Shown here: positions 44,817 through 57,759 of the stretch, piece after piece | Numbering within the stretch: position 1 is the stretch's first letter | Layout of the letters: every line of letters starts with the position of its first letter | NCBI GenBank assembly: GCA_963921425.1 | Contig: OY992840.1 | Span: forward strand, 18,578,621-18,642,620 | DNA from: Dryas octopetala | Taxonomy: Eukaryota > Streptophyta > Magnoliopsida > Rosales > Rosaceae | Direction: 5' to 3' | DNA: 64,000 nucleotides | The notes under the pieces: generated by a model | What the model was told of the DNA's origin: nothing | The model's database searches: none | What the model saw: the letters and a program-made list of their open reading frames with translations, nothing else | Position numbers and translations under genes: made by a program

Positions 44817-46959
44817 TTAATCCAATTGTACTTCCTAGCTAGGTCATTTTGACTTTTAATTTTCGTACCCTCTAATTAATTATTTGGTTTTTTTTTTTTT
44901 TGGGCTAAGAATTCTTTGCTCAGTTGATATTAATTAAGGATATGAGGTCAACTTATTGCCTTCTTGGCATTTCAACTCTTTGACTTTCTCACCTTTACTT
45001 GAAAAACTCTTGGTTAGCAAAGGTTACGTAGTATTTGTTATATTTATTTTAAAAGATTGTAAATTTTATTTGAAATAAGAACATTTCTCATTTTATCATT
45101 AAACGTCGTACCATACATGCAGTACAACTACCCCACTTCACACTGAAGAAATATCTCTCCTCTTGCCCGGGGAGCTAGGCCCAGAGTTATTCTTTGCTAA
45201 GTCCAAGACAGGCTCAAATTTGAAACTCTTGGAACTAGCTATTACTCTTAGTTTGGGCATTAATTCTATTGTGCTAGTCCATCATTTTGCAGAACCAGAT
45301 GCCTTGGGCCATTCACAGAGATATGGTCTTTATGTAACTGGATCTATAACCTCCACAAGATCACATTATCCACACATGGTTTTTATTTTCAATTTTATTT
45401 TTTCACAACCATGTCAGAATGTGGTTTTTCAAACTGGTTCTCAACTTCTCACTAATCAGAATCTGTGCAGTAAGAATCTTTAAAAAGTGCTTGAATGAAT
45501 AAAACTTCCCATCATAAATATTAATGGAATTATTATTTTATAATCATTTAAAAAGTTTATGCCTTTAAATTTTTGCATCTAATAAGTTTATAGCCTACTT
45601 AAAACGCCACCCTATGGTACATACTATATACTGGCACCATTCATGGTTCCAAGACTAGTCAAAGAAATAAAGATAGATATTAAAGTATTAATAATTGAAG
45701 CATGATTCTAAAATGTTCGAGAGGAGAGGCAGAACAAAAGAGAAGAGAACCCCATTAGCCAATCAACCTCTCCCATCACCAAATGTTCCAATCCAAAAGG
45801 GGAAAGCTCAAAATTCGAAAAATAATGCACTCTCCAAAAACGGCAGTCGGTGGGTCCACCTTTTAAATAATTTCTCATAACTTTGAACACTGAAAAGACA
45901 TCTTTCATTACACGGGGATAGGGGAAAAGGAAATGTTGGGATCGAGATGGGTATTGTATTTTAACCAATGATAAGATTTTTTCAGGGTTATCCCAGATCG
46001 TTATCTCATTCTCATAGAGACCGACCGAGGAAGTAGATAATGGGGTGTCGCCACGTGTTAGGATGCACAGTATTGTTCTGGGGTGGTGAACAGAGTAGCA
46101 TCCCACCGCCCCGGCCATTATGGTCGTTCACTTTAATAAGTAGGGTGATGAAGACCAAAAAAAAAAGTAGTGTGATGAAGACAAGAGAGGGGAAATATAT
46201 GGGGATAAGGAATGTGTGTTGAGGGATGCTCTCAAATACCATCCCCTCCATGCTTCTTGCCAAGTTGCGATAATGGTATATCATCCATTCATCCCTGACG
46301 TAAAGAGCAAACCCATATTCATTCTCTCTCTCTCTCTAGAGGAAATTAATTAAACACTAATTAATCATGCAAGTTGCCGATGAGATCTTACGATCGATAT
46401 GGGGATGCATGACACTCTTTAAGGGTCCAAATAGCTAGCTAGCTAGGTATGTTTATATGAAGAATTCAATAGTACTAATATATGGATTTAGAGATGAATT
46501 CAATAATACGTATCTATGAAAATTAAGGTAGACATGAAGTAATTAAGGTAGGGTGTGATACTATGATATATATGCAATTATGCACAGTCATGAATTAGCT
46601 CAAGTAACATGGGGTGGGATCGAAGGGGTACAGAAATGTAGTTTAGTTCCTATAGCTAGCTAGCTAGCTAGGTTAATATATATCTTGTATGAATAAAGAA
46701 GAAAAAGAAAACATTTATGATGATGATCCAGTCAATATTGGACCACGTACAGACAGTACAGTGGTCCTGCGTCTACATGACCATATGTGCGTTCAGATTT
46801 TTGGGCTCTTTCAATTCATATATTTTTATATTTCATGGAAATACTAATATCCAGATTGTAATATTGATCAATATTTCACTTGTGATCGATGACTCTTCTC
46901 ACTCATCATATATCTTTAATTAATTTGTGGAGGTGATGGTGACTCCCAACAATATATGG

Positions 46960-46993
<34 letters not shown>

Positions 46994-48217
46994 GCAGATA
47001 CACTCTGTGCGCGCGTTCTAGAGATGGTACAGATCTTGTGGTTGGGATGGGTCCAAATTTAATTAAGTGGCTGGGTAGCTTTAAAGGTGCTGTCATATAT
47101 AAAGATTAATAAGAATAAATTCATCGATCTGGCATTTTTCTCTTTGAATCGTTCAAGTTATATTCGAGCATGCATATGTGTCAGTTTGGCTCTAGTAAAA
47201 GTAGTAATTAATTGACTTTGCAAATGCGAAGATTGATTGCTTTGTGCCAGTAAAGTGTCTCTATTTCAACCACTTAATTCAAAGCGTTCCACAATTACGT
47301 ATACCTTGACTTATTAATCACTGTACTGTTTATATATATATATATATATATATGTGTGATTCATTCCATGTGCTTTGTGCTTTGTGGGTCTCACTCTCAT
47401 GCTCACTGCTCACACATAAGAGATGATAAAGCATAACAACTATATATATATATATAGCACACACATATATATATATATATGTATATATGCATGATGAGCA
47501 AGATTTTATGACCACATCATATATGCACCATGATCTGGAATCTGCGTAATGACTCAACTAACCATATACATGTATAAGTATGTATATATATGATCTCAAA
47601 AGGATTATGGAAATCCTTAGTGCACATGGGGATATATACATGCAGTTAGGATCATGATCTGATCAATCAGTACAATTATGAAATTAGTAGGAGGAGTAGA
47701 TAGATATATACCCATATATGTATATGCATATATATATATATATAGTACAGTACTGAGATTTGTGAATCATTCAAACCTACCAGTAATAGTACTAGTTCAT
47801 CCAAACACGGGGGAGTATATTCCTCACTCATTAAAGCACTGGTGGTAAAAAAAAATCTTCACTGCCTCAAATGGCATGCAATATATAGGGTACTTATATA
47901 TGCAAATATGGTCAATTTACTACTTTGGAAAGTGTGCGGTGTGGGGTTGGTCAGGAAGTTACAAATCAAGAGTGTCCTGTCCTTTTGAGCAAATTTGATC
48001 TCGTGATAGACGGTTGCAAGTAGATCACGTACAGTAGATGAGTTGTATATATTGGGATCACTGTCATTTCTGAGTCATATCATATATACACATGTACTGA
48101 AAAGTGAAAACTTTCACCAGCTAGAGCTAGTACATATCTGATATCTACCGTCTCTTTTACCATGAATGAATGAATTCTAGCTTTTTGGGTGGGCAGGTGT
48201 GTTCATTCCTTTTCTCC
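44817..48217. other. AT-rich intergenic region upstream of MIR157
   Basis: An ORF at 45163-45483 shows no domain I know and no exon context. (TA)n runs lie at 46976-46992, 47331-47352, 47440-47455, 47464-47480 and 47728-47742. GCTAGCTAGCTAG occurs at 46432 and 46656. The region may hold distal control elements of the miRNA gene. No protein gene recognised. Confidence 0.5.
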
Positions 48218-48226
48218 TATAAATAG
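48218..48226 (+). promoter_or_regulatory. TATA box of the MIR157-type gene
   Basis: TATAAATAG in a CT-rich setting lies about 170 bases upstream of the miRNA, a normal spacing for a plant pri-miRNA core promoter. Confidence 0.6.
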
Positions 48227-48380
48227 AGACCACTGGTGGCAGACCATATATGTACATTAATTGATTTTCTATATATTAATCTCATTTTTAGGGTATTAGG
48301 GTAGAGATCGAGATGGAGGTGGTAGGGAGAGGTAGGGATCGATGTGGGAAGTAGAGATGGGATGGGATGGGATGGGATGC

Positions 48381-48478
48381 ATGTTGTTGACAGAAGATAG
48401 AGAGCACAGATGGACGACTTGCAATGGAACTATGCATCTCACTCCTTTGTGCTCTCTATGCTTCTGTCATCACCTAGC
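48381..48478 (+). ncRNA. MIR157: miR156/157-family precursor hairpin
   Basis: The 21 nt at 48387-48407, starting TTGACAGAAGATAGAGAGCA, equals mature miR157 as known in Arabidopsis and many dicots. The star arm GCTCTCTATGCTTCTGTCAT starts at 48451 and pairs with it, with one bulged G, closing a loop of about 45 nt. miR156/157 directs cleavage or repression of SPL transcription-factor mRNAs and sets juvenile-to-adult phase change. A TATA box lies at 48218. The pri-miRNA probably extends well beyond the hairpin; its ends cannot be set. Confidence 0.95.
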
Positions 48479-51298
48479 TAGCTCTTTAGCTAATTAAGCT
48501 GCCTACCTACTCAACCCCTTAGGCCCTTACCCTCCTCCACCTAGCTACCTCCCATATTTAATTAATATATTATATATTAATTCCTTAATTGTATTCTGTT
48601 AATTTCATCATACATGCTCTAATTTATGTTTCCATTTTGTTCTTGCAGCAGTACGTACGTACTACTGTATATATGACTTGTATAGGCATATATGCATATA
48701 TATAGCAGATGAACTTATGGTTGCTCGATCTTGTGTTTTACAGTTTGAAATGGGCAAGCAGATCGATCAGAGCCGCAGTTCTACTTTCAATTTGCAATCA
48801 TGGAGATCGATGAAATCAAGTTGTTTATGCTTTCTTGTTAGGTTAGGTTAATTAATTAAGTTCCTTAATTCCTCAGGTGATGAGCATATATATTATGTGA
48901 AATCGATGGGATCTGTTGATCATGTGTATTCATTATTTTTATGTGAAGGACATGTTAAAACTAGCCTAGCTAGTTGGGCTACCAAGTCAAAGAATTTCAA
49001 TTGTTGAATTTAATTTTTCAGTGTGTATCGATCTCCAACACAGTTTTTCACATTATCTTAGTTGGAAATCTTTACTAGGTTTGTAAGTTATATACGTACA
49101 TGGAATCCAGTGATGCCGATCTATAGCTTAAACCCCTTAATGGGATATATATATATATATATATATTTAGCCTTTCTTTCATCGATCTATCTCTAGCTAG
49201 CTTTTATTAACTTGCATTTAGCCAAGGATTAAGATAATCTCTGAGAACATTCTGATGCCTTTTATGGACAGATTAAAGTTGCAACTTGGAGCTGCATGTT
49301 TGAAAGGGGCTGAAGTAGTTGTTGAACTGAAATGTATAACTCTATGATTGTTCGATCATACAGATCGACAATCAGTTTAATTTTCTTGTATATTTTCTTC
49401 TTGCACTTGTGCTATATGAAATCTTATATATATATATAGAGCTTGCAATATTGAAATTAAGATGGAGTTAGAAATTTTGCATATTCATATATCCTAGTCA
49501 ATATTAACGCATTTAATTTGCCCTGATAGTATGAGTTAATGATTTCCATTTCCATATGATGGAAGTGTAAATCTAGCAGCAGATATTTTCTAAAAATGTT
49601 GCTTAGGTATATATTAGAGCTGTCTTAATTAATATTTCTTAGTATCTTTTGCCTTTATGAAAGTATATCAATGGATCGAGGTTGTGAGTTGTGACCCCTC
49701 TAGCTAGCTCTCTCTCACTAGTGTAATTGTAAACACAAATTGAAGTATAAATTGTGATCTCTAGCATCTTACAGTAACCAAGTTGCCATGATCCAAATGA
49801 GAATTGTTAACTAAATGTGAATCATCAACACAAGCAATAATATTGATGAATTAATTTGGGTTCACCTACTCCCTAGCTAATTGGTGTTTTGATATATACA
49901 GTTTATCTTAATGCTCATGTGTGTGCGTTTGTGTTTTAATTTTATGATAAAACATAAAAGATTTGGTTTATATGCTTTCATGAATTTATTATATATACAA
50001 CCCAATGAATGAGAAACATATATGTCTCAGTAAAGTAGAGTTGCTACTTCGATGTTATTTATATATTACTTAATTGATTCATTATCCATTAACTCATTTT
50101 TTTGGCCTGATCGAGATTAATTTATTTTCTTGTAATTGAATAGAATTCTAAATCTGATCTCCAGAATTCATTTTCTTATTTTGAAATTAAATAAGAGAAA
50201 AATGATTCTATATATATATTGGTCAAATATATATATATATAATAAAAGTTGACAGTGAAATGTTCGATCCTTCTATCTTTCTTATTCTTTCCTTTTTCCA
50301 GAACAGAATCTTGCTTATAGGGGAAGGTCCAAAATCTATCTTCAAGTAAAGTGAACGAATCTTATTAAAAAGTTAAGTCAGTGAACTTTTTTTTAATATT
50401 AATTAATATCGAACTTCTCGACTCGACCACCTCAATTTGTTTGACTAATCGAGATGTAGTTTTCATGGTGCTTTGCAAATTCATGAGGGATAAGTTAAGC
50501 TAGCTAATATTGCATGAATGATTATATTATCCGTGCATGCAAGTACTTCATGTAGATCATCACCTGCAGTTGTAATTCTATTATGTCGCAGTATATTTTC
50601 TTTTGAGTTTTGAGTAACTGAGTAAGCTAGAAGTTGATGACTTCTTGTTAATGTGGTTGATAACATAATTGGCTCTATTGCATTGATTTGATCCCAATGT
50701 GTGCAATTGAAGTGACTATGAAATCCATATCTTATCCATTCGGATCGAGGAAGCCAATCAAATTGTTCTCTATGATCCAATGGAATAAAATATTCACTGT
50801 TAATAATAATACCGTTCTAATTAATTAATGCATATTGATGATGTTTGGATTAGCCTAAGATAGATTCAAAGTTCGATTCTACTCATGTGCATTGAAAAAC
50901 AAATTAACTAAACCTCTTTCCAACCACCAAAATAGATAGGGGTATTTAAGTGGACGAAATTGATTACTTTTGAAGTTGGAGCACACATACAAATGGAATA
51001 TATATCACATGCAGCCTGACAAGAAAAGAAATAGAGTTGATCAGCCAAAAGAAAAGAAATGGACATGGGAGCTAGTTTAAGATTATTCTTGTATATGGTG
51101 GGCTACTAGCCTACTACTGTCTAGTGGGATCAATTAATTCTTACTGGGCTTGACCGGATAACACGCTTTTTCTTTGCCAGGAAAGAACCAAAAACAATGA
51201 ATTCTTTCACTATGCATATCATCTCTCATATATTCATGAGTGTCAGCAGTAGCTCTTATGATGGAAACTATACGTCTCATCTTCCAACTATATATGTA
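48479..51298. other. AT-rich region downstream of MIR157
   Basis: The first part may be the 3' portion of the primary miRNA transcript. (TA)n occurs at 49147-49165, 49424-49437 and 50229-50240. No coding exon or second hairpin was recognised. Confidence 0.5.
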
Positions 51299-51603
51299 CA
51301 CTACAAAAAATAAGGTTTTTAGTCGCAACATAATTTGTGACTCAAAGTGTAAATCTTGTGAATAAATGTATTAGTCACAAGAAGCGTTGTGATTATGTTG
51401 TAAATAAAAGTCCCGTAACTAAAAGTTATAGTTGTGACTAATTAAATAGACTATGAGTTACAATAACTTTTGTTATTAATAGTTTTAGCTACAACTGAGG
51501 ATTTAATTACAAGAAAAAATTTGTCACTATATAGCTTGTGACTAAACATAGCATTAGTTACAAGGTTTTTTGTTGTAACTAAAAGTCTATTTTTTTTGTA
51601 GTG
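51299..51603. mobile_element. MITE-like element (305 bp), CACTACAAAAAA ends
   Basis: It starts CACTACAAAAAATAAGG and ends TTTTTTTTGTAGTG, an inverted match of about 12 bp. Interior motifs AGTCACAAG/GTAACTAAAAG repeat in both orientations. The terminal CACTA suggests a CACTA-type non-autonomous element, but no convincing 3-bp target duplication is visible. Confidence 0.65.
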
Positions 51604-51626
51604 ACGTACGTACATCTGACTTTTGC

Positions 51627-51631
<5 letters not shown>

Positions 51632-51670
<39 letters not shown>
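51632..51670. repeat. (GA)n microsatellite
   Basis: About 19 GA units, just after the MITE-like element. Confidence 0.9.
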
Positions 51671-51672
<2 letters not shown>

Positions 51673-52136
51673 GTAAGGTGTAGGTGTAAGAGGGGTCATG
51701 AACATCCATATTGTCCCTGGAGCAATGTCATGCTTCCCGTTCATTTGGGACTTATCCTAAAGCCTAAGACTTTGTCTCTGGTGGGGACATTGCACCAAAT
51801 GCAATCCGTGTATTTAAATTCAAGATGAATTTGAAAAGCCCAAATTTGTGGATTTCAAATACATTATCCAACTAGTTATTTGAAATTCTACTACCCTACT
51901 TTTTTTCTCTCTCTCACCACCTATGGCCACCATCACTGGCGACCACCCCGGCGAATTTTCTGGCCACCCCCTCCGGTGACTTTTTCGGCCACTGCTCCGG
52001 CGTTTTTTCCAGCCTTTAGTGACCATCAACCAACTAAGCTAAACCTACATTTATGTTTGATTGTCTATTTTAAATATTTATCATATATTGCTAAATTAAA
52101 TATATGAAAATTAAAATTATATTTCTTATTTTTTAT

Positions 52137-52685
52137 GAGTGCTGCTATTTGCACACCCTAAATTTCTCTTTGCACACCCTTTCTTGAAAAAAAAAAAAAA
52201 AAACTCAAGGGAAAAGACCATTTGGCCCTTCCCTCACCCACACACCCCCATCCATTTTTCTTTTTGCACACCCTCCCTAAACAGAAAAAAAAAACACACA
52301 CACACATCCAAAACTCACACACCCCATCCCCATCCCCCCCCCCCCCCCGTACACACCCCCTCCCCACCTCTCCACCATGCTGCACCACCCTCCCCGCGCG
52401 CAGCACCACCATCGTGCGCCCACCACCCTGCTGCACCACCCTCCCCGCGCCCACCACCATGCTGCACTACCCTCCCCGCGCGCAGTACCACCACCTTGCG
52501 CCCACCACCCTGCTGCACCACCCTCCCCGCGCGCAGCACCACCACCGTGCGCCCACCACCCTGCTGCACCACTCTCCCCGTGCCCACCACCATGCACCAC
52601 CCCTCTCTCTCCTCCCTGCTGCACCACCCTCCCCGCGCCCAACCCAGCCCCGACCACCCCAGCCCTCCAGCCACCGCGCGCAGCG

Positions 52686-52716
<31 letters not shown>

Positions 52717-53353
52717 CTTCCCTCTCTCCTCTCACCCAGCAGACAGCCAAACAAATTTAAAAAAAAAAAATGCAGCGGGTTCGGCGGACTAGTGCCGAAC
52801 CCGGTGGTTTCGTTCGACAGGTACCCGCCGAATAGAATAGGATTGTTTGGTGGGTACTTACCGAACGAAACCATCGGGTTCGGCACTGGTCCGCCGAACC
52901 CACTCCAATTTTTTTTTTTTTTAAGTTATCTTCTCTCCGGCGCGCGACGGTGAGCTAGCTGCGAGGAAGGTGGTGGCGCGCGGTGGTGGTTCTGCGAGGA
53001 ATGTGGTGCTGCTGGTGCGAGGAAGGTGGTGATCGGCGGAGGGAAAAAAAACAGAGCAAGGGGGGAGGAGTCGGAGAGGAGAGGAGAGGAGGGGAGGGCT
53101 CGGGGGTAGGTGGTTGGGGTGGGGGGAAGAAGAAGAAGATAAAGGGTGGAGGGTGCGACGGTGAAGAAGAAAAAAAAAAAATTGCAGGTGAGGGAAATTT
53201 GCAGGTGAGGGGTGGGGTGTGTATGGGGGGGGAGATGGGGATGGGGTGTGTGGGTGAGGGAAGGGCCAAATGGTCTTTTCCTTTGAGTTTTTTTTTTTTT
53301 TTTCAAGAAAAGGTGTGCAAAGAGAAATTTAGGGTGTGCAAATAGCAGCACTC
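52137..53353. mobile_element. MULE-like element (1,217 bp) with GC-rich core and nested hairpin
   Basis: The ends GAGTGCTGCTATTTGCACAC and its inverse form arms of about 115 bp. TTTTTTAT flanks it at 52129-52136 and 53354-53361 (8 bp). The core is unlike the host AT-rich DNA: a C-rich minisatellite with about 51-bp units built on CTGCTGCACCACCCTCCCCG (52376-52650), a (CT)n run at 52691-52714, then an inner inverted repeat (52776-52905, GGGTTCGGCGGACTAGTGCC against its inverse), then a G-rich part (52930-53240). Long open frames through the minisatellite are a result of composition, not evidence for a gene. Confidence 0.75.
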
Positions 53354-53361
53354 TTTTTTAT

Positions 53362-55183
53362 TCTTAATCATATCTTTAATTTCTTAAACTGTACAAAAAA
53401 AAAAAAAAAAAATCTTAAATTGAAATCCTCAATGAAATCTTCACCTTTAAATTTTGTATCCAAACAATAAAATTTCAAATCTAAAGTTTTCAAATTCATA
53501 AATTTAAAATTTAAATTCAAATTCAAGAATTCAATCGGACTCTAAATCTTTTTAAGGGTACATTTAGTAGCTAGGGTGTAGTTTCCAACTTTTGAATGGT
53601 AGGTGCAAGTGATGCAGTGTTTGTATGGTAAAATATCTCAAAGGTTAAAACAAAATACCGATCATAATTGATTGTACGTCTCTTGAACAGAGATATATCA
53701 CGATATGATCATAAATTAGGAAACTGTACTTGTTGATTTGAAGTCTAATCATCACAGTGTACTCGATCATCAAATGATGTATCAATTTGGAAACTAGATA
53801 GTCTCGGCAAAGTTCCAAAAACCTTTCATTTGTCAGCAATTACATGTTTCTGAAAATATGATTTCAACTTATCATGTTTGGCCAGACAGGTAGAGAATTA
53901 CTGTGTCTAAGTCGACCTTTTCATGTCTAGACCCTATGCGCGCTGAAAGCTCAGTTAATTTATGATGGATGGTTTGAAGGGCCTGTCAATGAATACTGAT
54001 TCTGCTGATCTTATGGTGCAGACTCATATGAAGATTAGATTCATACATGACAAGTTACAATACAGATGCATCCTTTTCCCTGGTTTTGGATCATTTTGTA
54101 GATTGCAGTCGATCTGGCACATTTCTCTTTTGGTGCCTGTCAATCATGGTGAAGTGGGTTTGCCACATTTACCGGCCATCATGTATATATTTCCAAAAGA
54201 AGGTTTGAAGTTGTGATTGTACCTTCCCACCAGGCACCAGTCATATATTCAGATTGATCTTTCATGAACTAATACGCATACAACAATGCAAGTTGGATTT
54301 TCTTAATTGGCTCGGGACTAGCAGTCAACCTGTCAATCATGATAGCCTGTTCTGTTGTTTGTCAGAATGAAGTGGGGGAAATAATAGTACAATTTAGCAT
54401 TCTCTACAGTCAAAATCAAAAGCTTTTTCGACCATAGAGTGAATGACAAGGCAGGATAAGGAGAAAATTTGTAGCACAAGAATGTTTGGTTAAACCATGG
54501 AGAAGTACTCTCTAGAGGTTTCATCCATGAACCCTCTTACGACACCTTCAAGGTCGAATACTGCTTGTGTAGTTGTGTGATCGAAAACATGAAAGTTTTT
54601 AAGTTATGATGGCACATATATGCCAAATATGTGTAACAGATGAAGTTATCCATGCTAAAAAGTAAGCTGCCAATTCTCAGTTGATGACACCTTGAGTTGG
54701 TAAATCCTAAGATTTTGAAAAGAAAGATGAGCAGGACTCACAGTAACAGAACAAGAAGATAGCACATCTTTGCCAAGCATAAAAGCAAAGGCACCTCCTT
54801 CACAGCTACGCAATGCTTGTAGAGATGACAGCGAAACATTTCAAGTCCTGTCCCAAACTTGCAGAATTACAGCATTACCTATTAGGAGTACTTAGCAACC
54901 AGAAAGAGACATATTGCAGACTATCCAGCAACATTAGAGGCACAAACTGAGTTTTAGCCTGTAAGTAGAGGATGGCGAAGGTTGAGGTCCTCAAGACCAG
55001 GATTTTCCCTGAGAATCAAGAACAACTAGATCTTCAGACTAAACTACAATTTTTCTACCATCAACTGTAAGAATCAAAGACACATAAATCTCTACCCCCC
55101 CAAAAAAATACACATACAATACACACAAAATAATATTTAAACTAGAATACATATACAGAATTGGTTATCTTGACTATTTTGAC
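53362..55183. other. Intergenic and 3' flank of the DUF599 pair
   Basis: AT-rich. The segment around 54750-54850 is a diverged copy of 57350-57450, so the DUF599 duplication unit included 3' flanking DNA. No other gene recognised. Confidence 0.5.
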
Positions 55184-56202
55184 TTAAGAGCAACCAATTG
55201 TAACAGTATTATGTAATATTGAACAAAACTTACGATGATTGACCAATTGATTCCACATCATTGGTTCTCCTTTCCTCTTTGAATGGTTGGGTGTGAATAA
55301 GTTGTGAAAAGTACTGTTGGTTGTGTCCAAGAAATAGAGAATATGACACATTATGCATGAGCTAACAAACATGGGTATTGGCCCAAAGATCCAGAGAAAG
55401 AGAGGAATTGAGAGGTAGAATGCTCTCAATCCAAGGGACCAAAAGTAACTTGCTCGATTCAAAGTTGTTGAAACATATTCAATAAAATCTGTTTCGTCTT
55501 TCCAAGTTGGCAGGGTAGCCAAGAAGCTAACATGGGCATAGTATTAGTAGACTGCACATCGCAGAGAAAGCCAACAAGAAAGCACAACAAAATGCTGCAG
55601 AAGTACTTGATTGAAGACAGAGGGGGAGTGTTAATTGTGTAATTTCCATAAACTAATTGAGATACAGAGCTATCAGAGCTTGAATTGCTGCTCACAAACA
55701 CAGTGATCAGAGAACAAAGAGTAATTGCTGTCGTTGCCAAAAGGGTAGATGCCATTATGTTGTTGCGTATTGTTTGTATAATCAAAACACCATTCTTCAT
55801 AGGGTCCTGAAATTGATGGAGTGAACTTAATTAAGTCTAATATCCATCATTAGCTTGAATATATCATCTACCCTTTTGTTGGCTACAAAGAAATAGTGAT
55901 CCAGATGCTAAAAAAAAAAAAAAGGTACTTGTCAAGTTCTTACTTTTTGTCATCCACAACCACATATTAAAGAAGAAAACAGTGAATTCAAAAAGCATAC
56001 ATAAAAAGAAAGAGAGAGAGAAAGAGGGACTATCAGTCATCATGGAGAAGACCCATTGCTGGCGAGTACAAGCATTGACGCCAATGACAGTTCGTGTGGG
56101 ATCGTACAGCACAGTGATGAGTATCCAGACATGGTATATTCCCAACACAAACAGACCCACTGGTACCAGCAAATAGTCCAAGCGATCCACTTCCAATACC
56201 AT
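55184..56202 (-). pseudogene. DUF599 membrane protein gene, broken copy
   Basis: Exon 1 (56202-56035) reads MVLEVDRLDYLLVPVGLFVL ... RQQWVFSMMT; exon 2 (55806-55184) starts DPMKNGVLIIQTIRNNIMAS. Compared with the intact copy at 57760-59585 there are two lesions. The intron donor is GATAGT where the sister has GTCAGT. One base is missing near 55545 (QSTNTMPM where the sister reads QSIRYYAH); after it the family frame resumes one phase over (PTWKDETDFIEYV ... LWIFGPIPMFV). The total of 791 bp is one short of a multiple of three. Sequence is otherwise well kept, so the damage is recent, or partly assembly error. Confidence 0.75.
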
Positions 56203-56686
56203 CTCTCTCTCTCTCTCTACTCTCTCCCACTTGCTCTCTCTGTCTTCCTCTATCTTAGAATGTGGGTAGTGACACACTTTCACTGTTTAAGGCTAAGACA
56301 GACCAATCTTAAGGTCCTTAACTATATCACTATTTAATGTAACCAGTCATGATTTGACGGCCTAGATTTCTTTGACAAATATATATTTTTGGATTGGAAT
56401 CTGACCATCAATTACCAAGTATGTGAAATTTACTCAATGGCACATTATGGACCAGAAAAAGACAAATGGCACGTTGACTTTACTAGTGCAGGTACTACTT
56501 GGGAACCCGATTGATAAAGAGACTCAGAGTTGAAATGTTTTAAACGCTAAACCAGGGCACGTTCATCCAATGCATTGATTCAACTTTCAAGCAGACCATC
56601 AATCTTTCTTGGACCAGCAGTCACCAAACCATAGTTGCTTGAAAATAACTTGTCTATACCCGTGATAGGGACAAGCTAGTGTCACG

Positions 56687-56721
<35 letters not shown>

Positions 56722-57759
56722 AGAGAGTCAATGATAGACAGTGAGAATGCCACCTCTTCCTATTCCAGTGATAAGGAAGTTTCTCTCTAGTTGCTTAAAC
56801 AGACAATTAGATATGCAATCCGAGGCAACGAAAATGCCCGAATTCAACAACATTTGTCATACTCCCAAGTAATCTAAGATTATACTCCCAAGTAATCTAA
56901 GACTAGTCCATGGTAAACTTGTGTAATTCTTCATGACTCACACAGAGGCTGCATTGACTGTTGATTGTGGAACTTGTTATGATCACTTAACCTTTTTTTT
57001 TGTTGTGGCATAGTACTTATTAATTTGAGCAGATTTCTTGGCTTGTCTTGTGCACGGCTCAACATTTTCCTCTTCCCTAGTGTATATGCTTAGAAAGGCA
57101 GATACTGAATATTTGGGATTTTGGATCACAGGCATAATGATACAAATATTGAAATCAAACATGGAAAATATCAAATTGTGATTTGAGGAAGGCCAATAAA
57201 GGAGATGGGAGTAGGGAATGCAATGCATGTTATGGAACCTGTCATGACATTTTCAACAACACTATCACACCTAAGTGGGATAGTATTAGAATTCCTCTGA
57301 TGACATGTGCAAGGTTGGATAAAGGCCGTCAATCAGGGTCCAGAATAACAAACCACAAAGATAGAAAATCTCTGCCAAGCTTAAAAGGCAGAGCCACTTT
57401 AAGATGTGCAATGGTTGCAGGGATGACAATGAAACACTTGCAGTCTGATATGATAAATTAGTTCTTGTTTCCAATTAAAAAGGGGGGGATACTGCTCTGA
57501 CCTTTGTTCTTCAGCGCAGATAAAAAATCTTCCAAACAATTTACAAAACTAATGCATCCCATAACCTCCAAGATCTTAAACTACGTTCTTTCTGAAATAC
57601 AAAAGCAAAGAATCAAAACACATACACAGTTACACTATATATAATAATATACACTGGAGATATCTAAGATAAAAACCTACTAATATTCTAATACAATAGA
57701 GATTCCCTTATATCGACTTACAACCAATCATAGCAGTGTAATGTAATTTCCAATAGACC
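56203..57759. other. Spacer between the DUF599 genes
   Basis: Holds the GA run and, from about 57200, the 3' flank of the intact DUF599 gene, similar to DNA beyond the broken copy. A short direct repeat (TACTCCCAAGTAATCTAAGA) occurs twice near 56862 and 56884. No gene seen. Confidence 0.5.
56690..56730. repeat. (GA)n microsatellite
   Basis: About 20 GA units with one interruption, between the two DUF599 genes. Confidence 0.9.

Noticed and set aside
45163..45483. 106-residue open frame downstream of the phytocyanin gene
   Set aside because: No domain, signal peptide, splice context or family likeness; consistent with a chance ORF.
51299..51603. Firm assignment of the CACTACAAAAAA element to the CACTA superfamily
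   Set aside because: The flanks do not show a convincing 3-bp target duplication.
52139..52953. Several overlapping long open frames, His/Pro- or Gly-rich
   Set aside because: They run through a C-rich minisatellite inside a fold-back element on both strands; the openness follows from base composition and repeat length, not selection.
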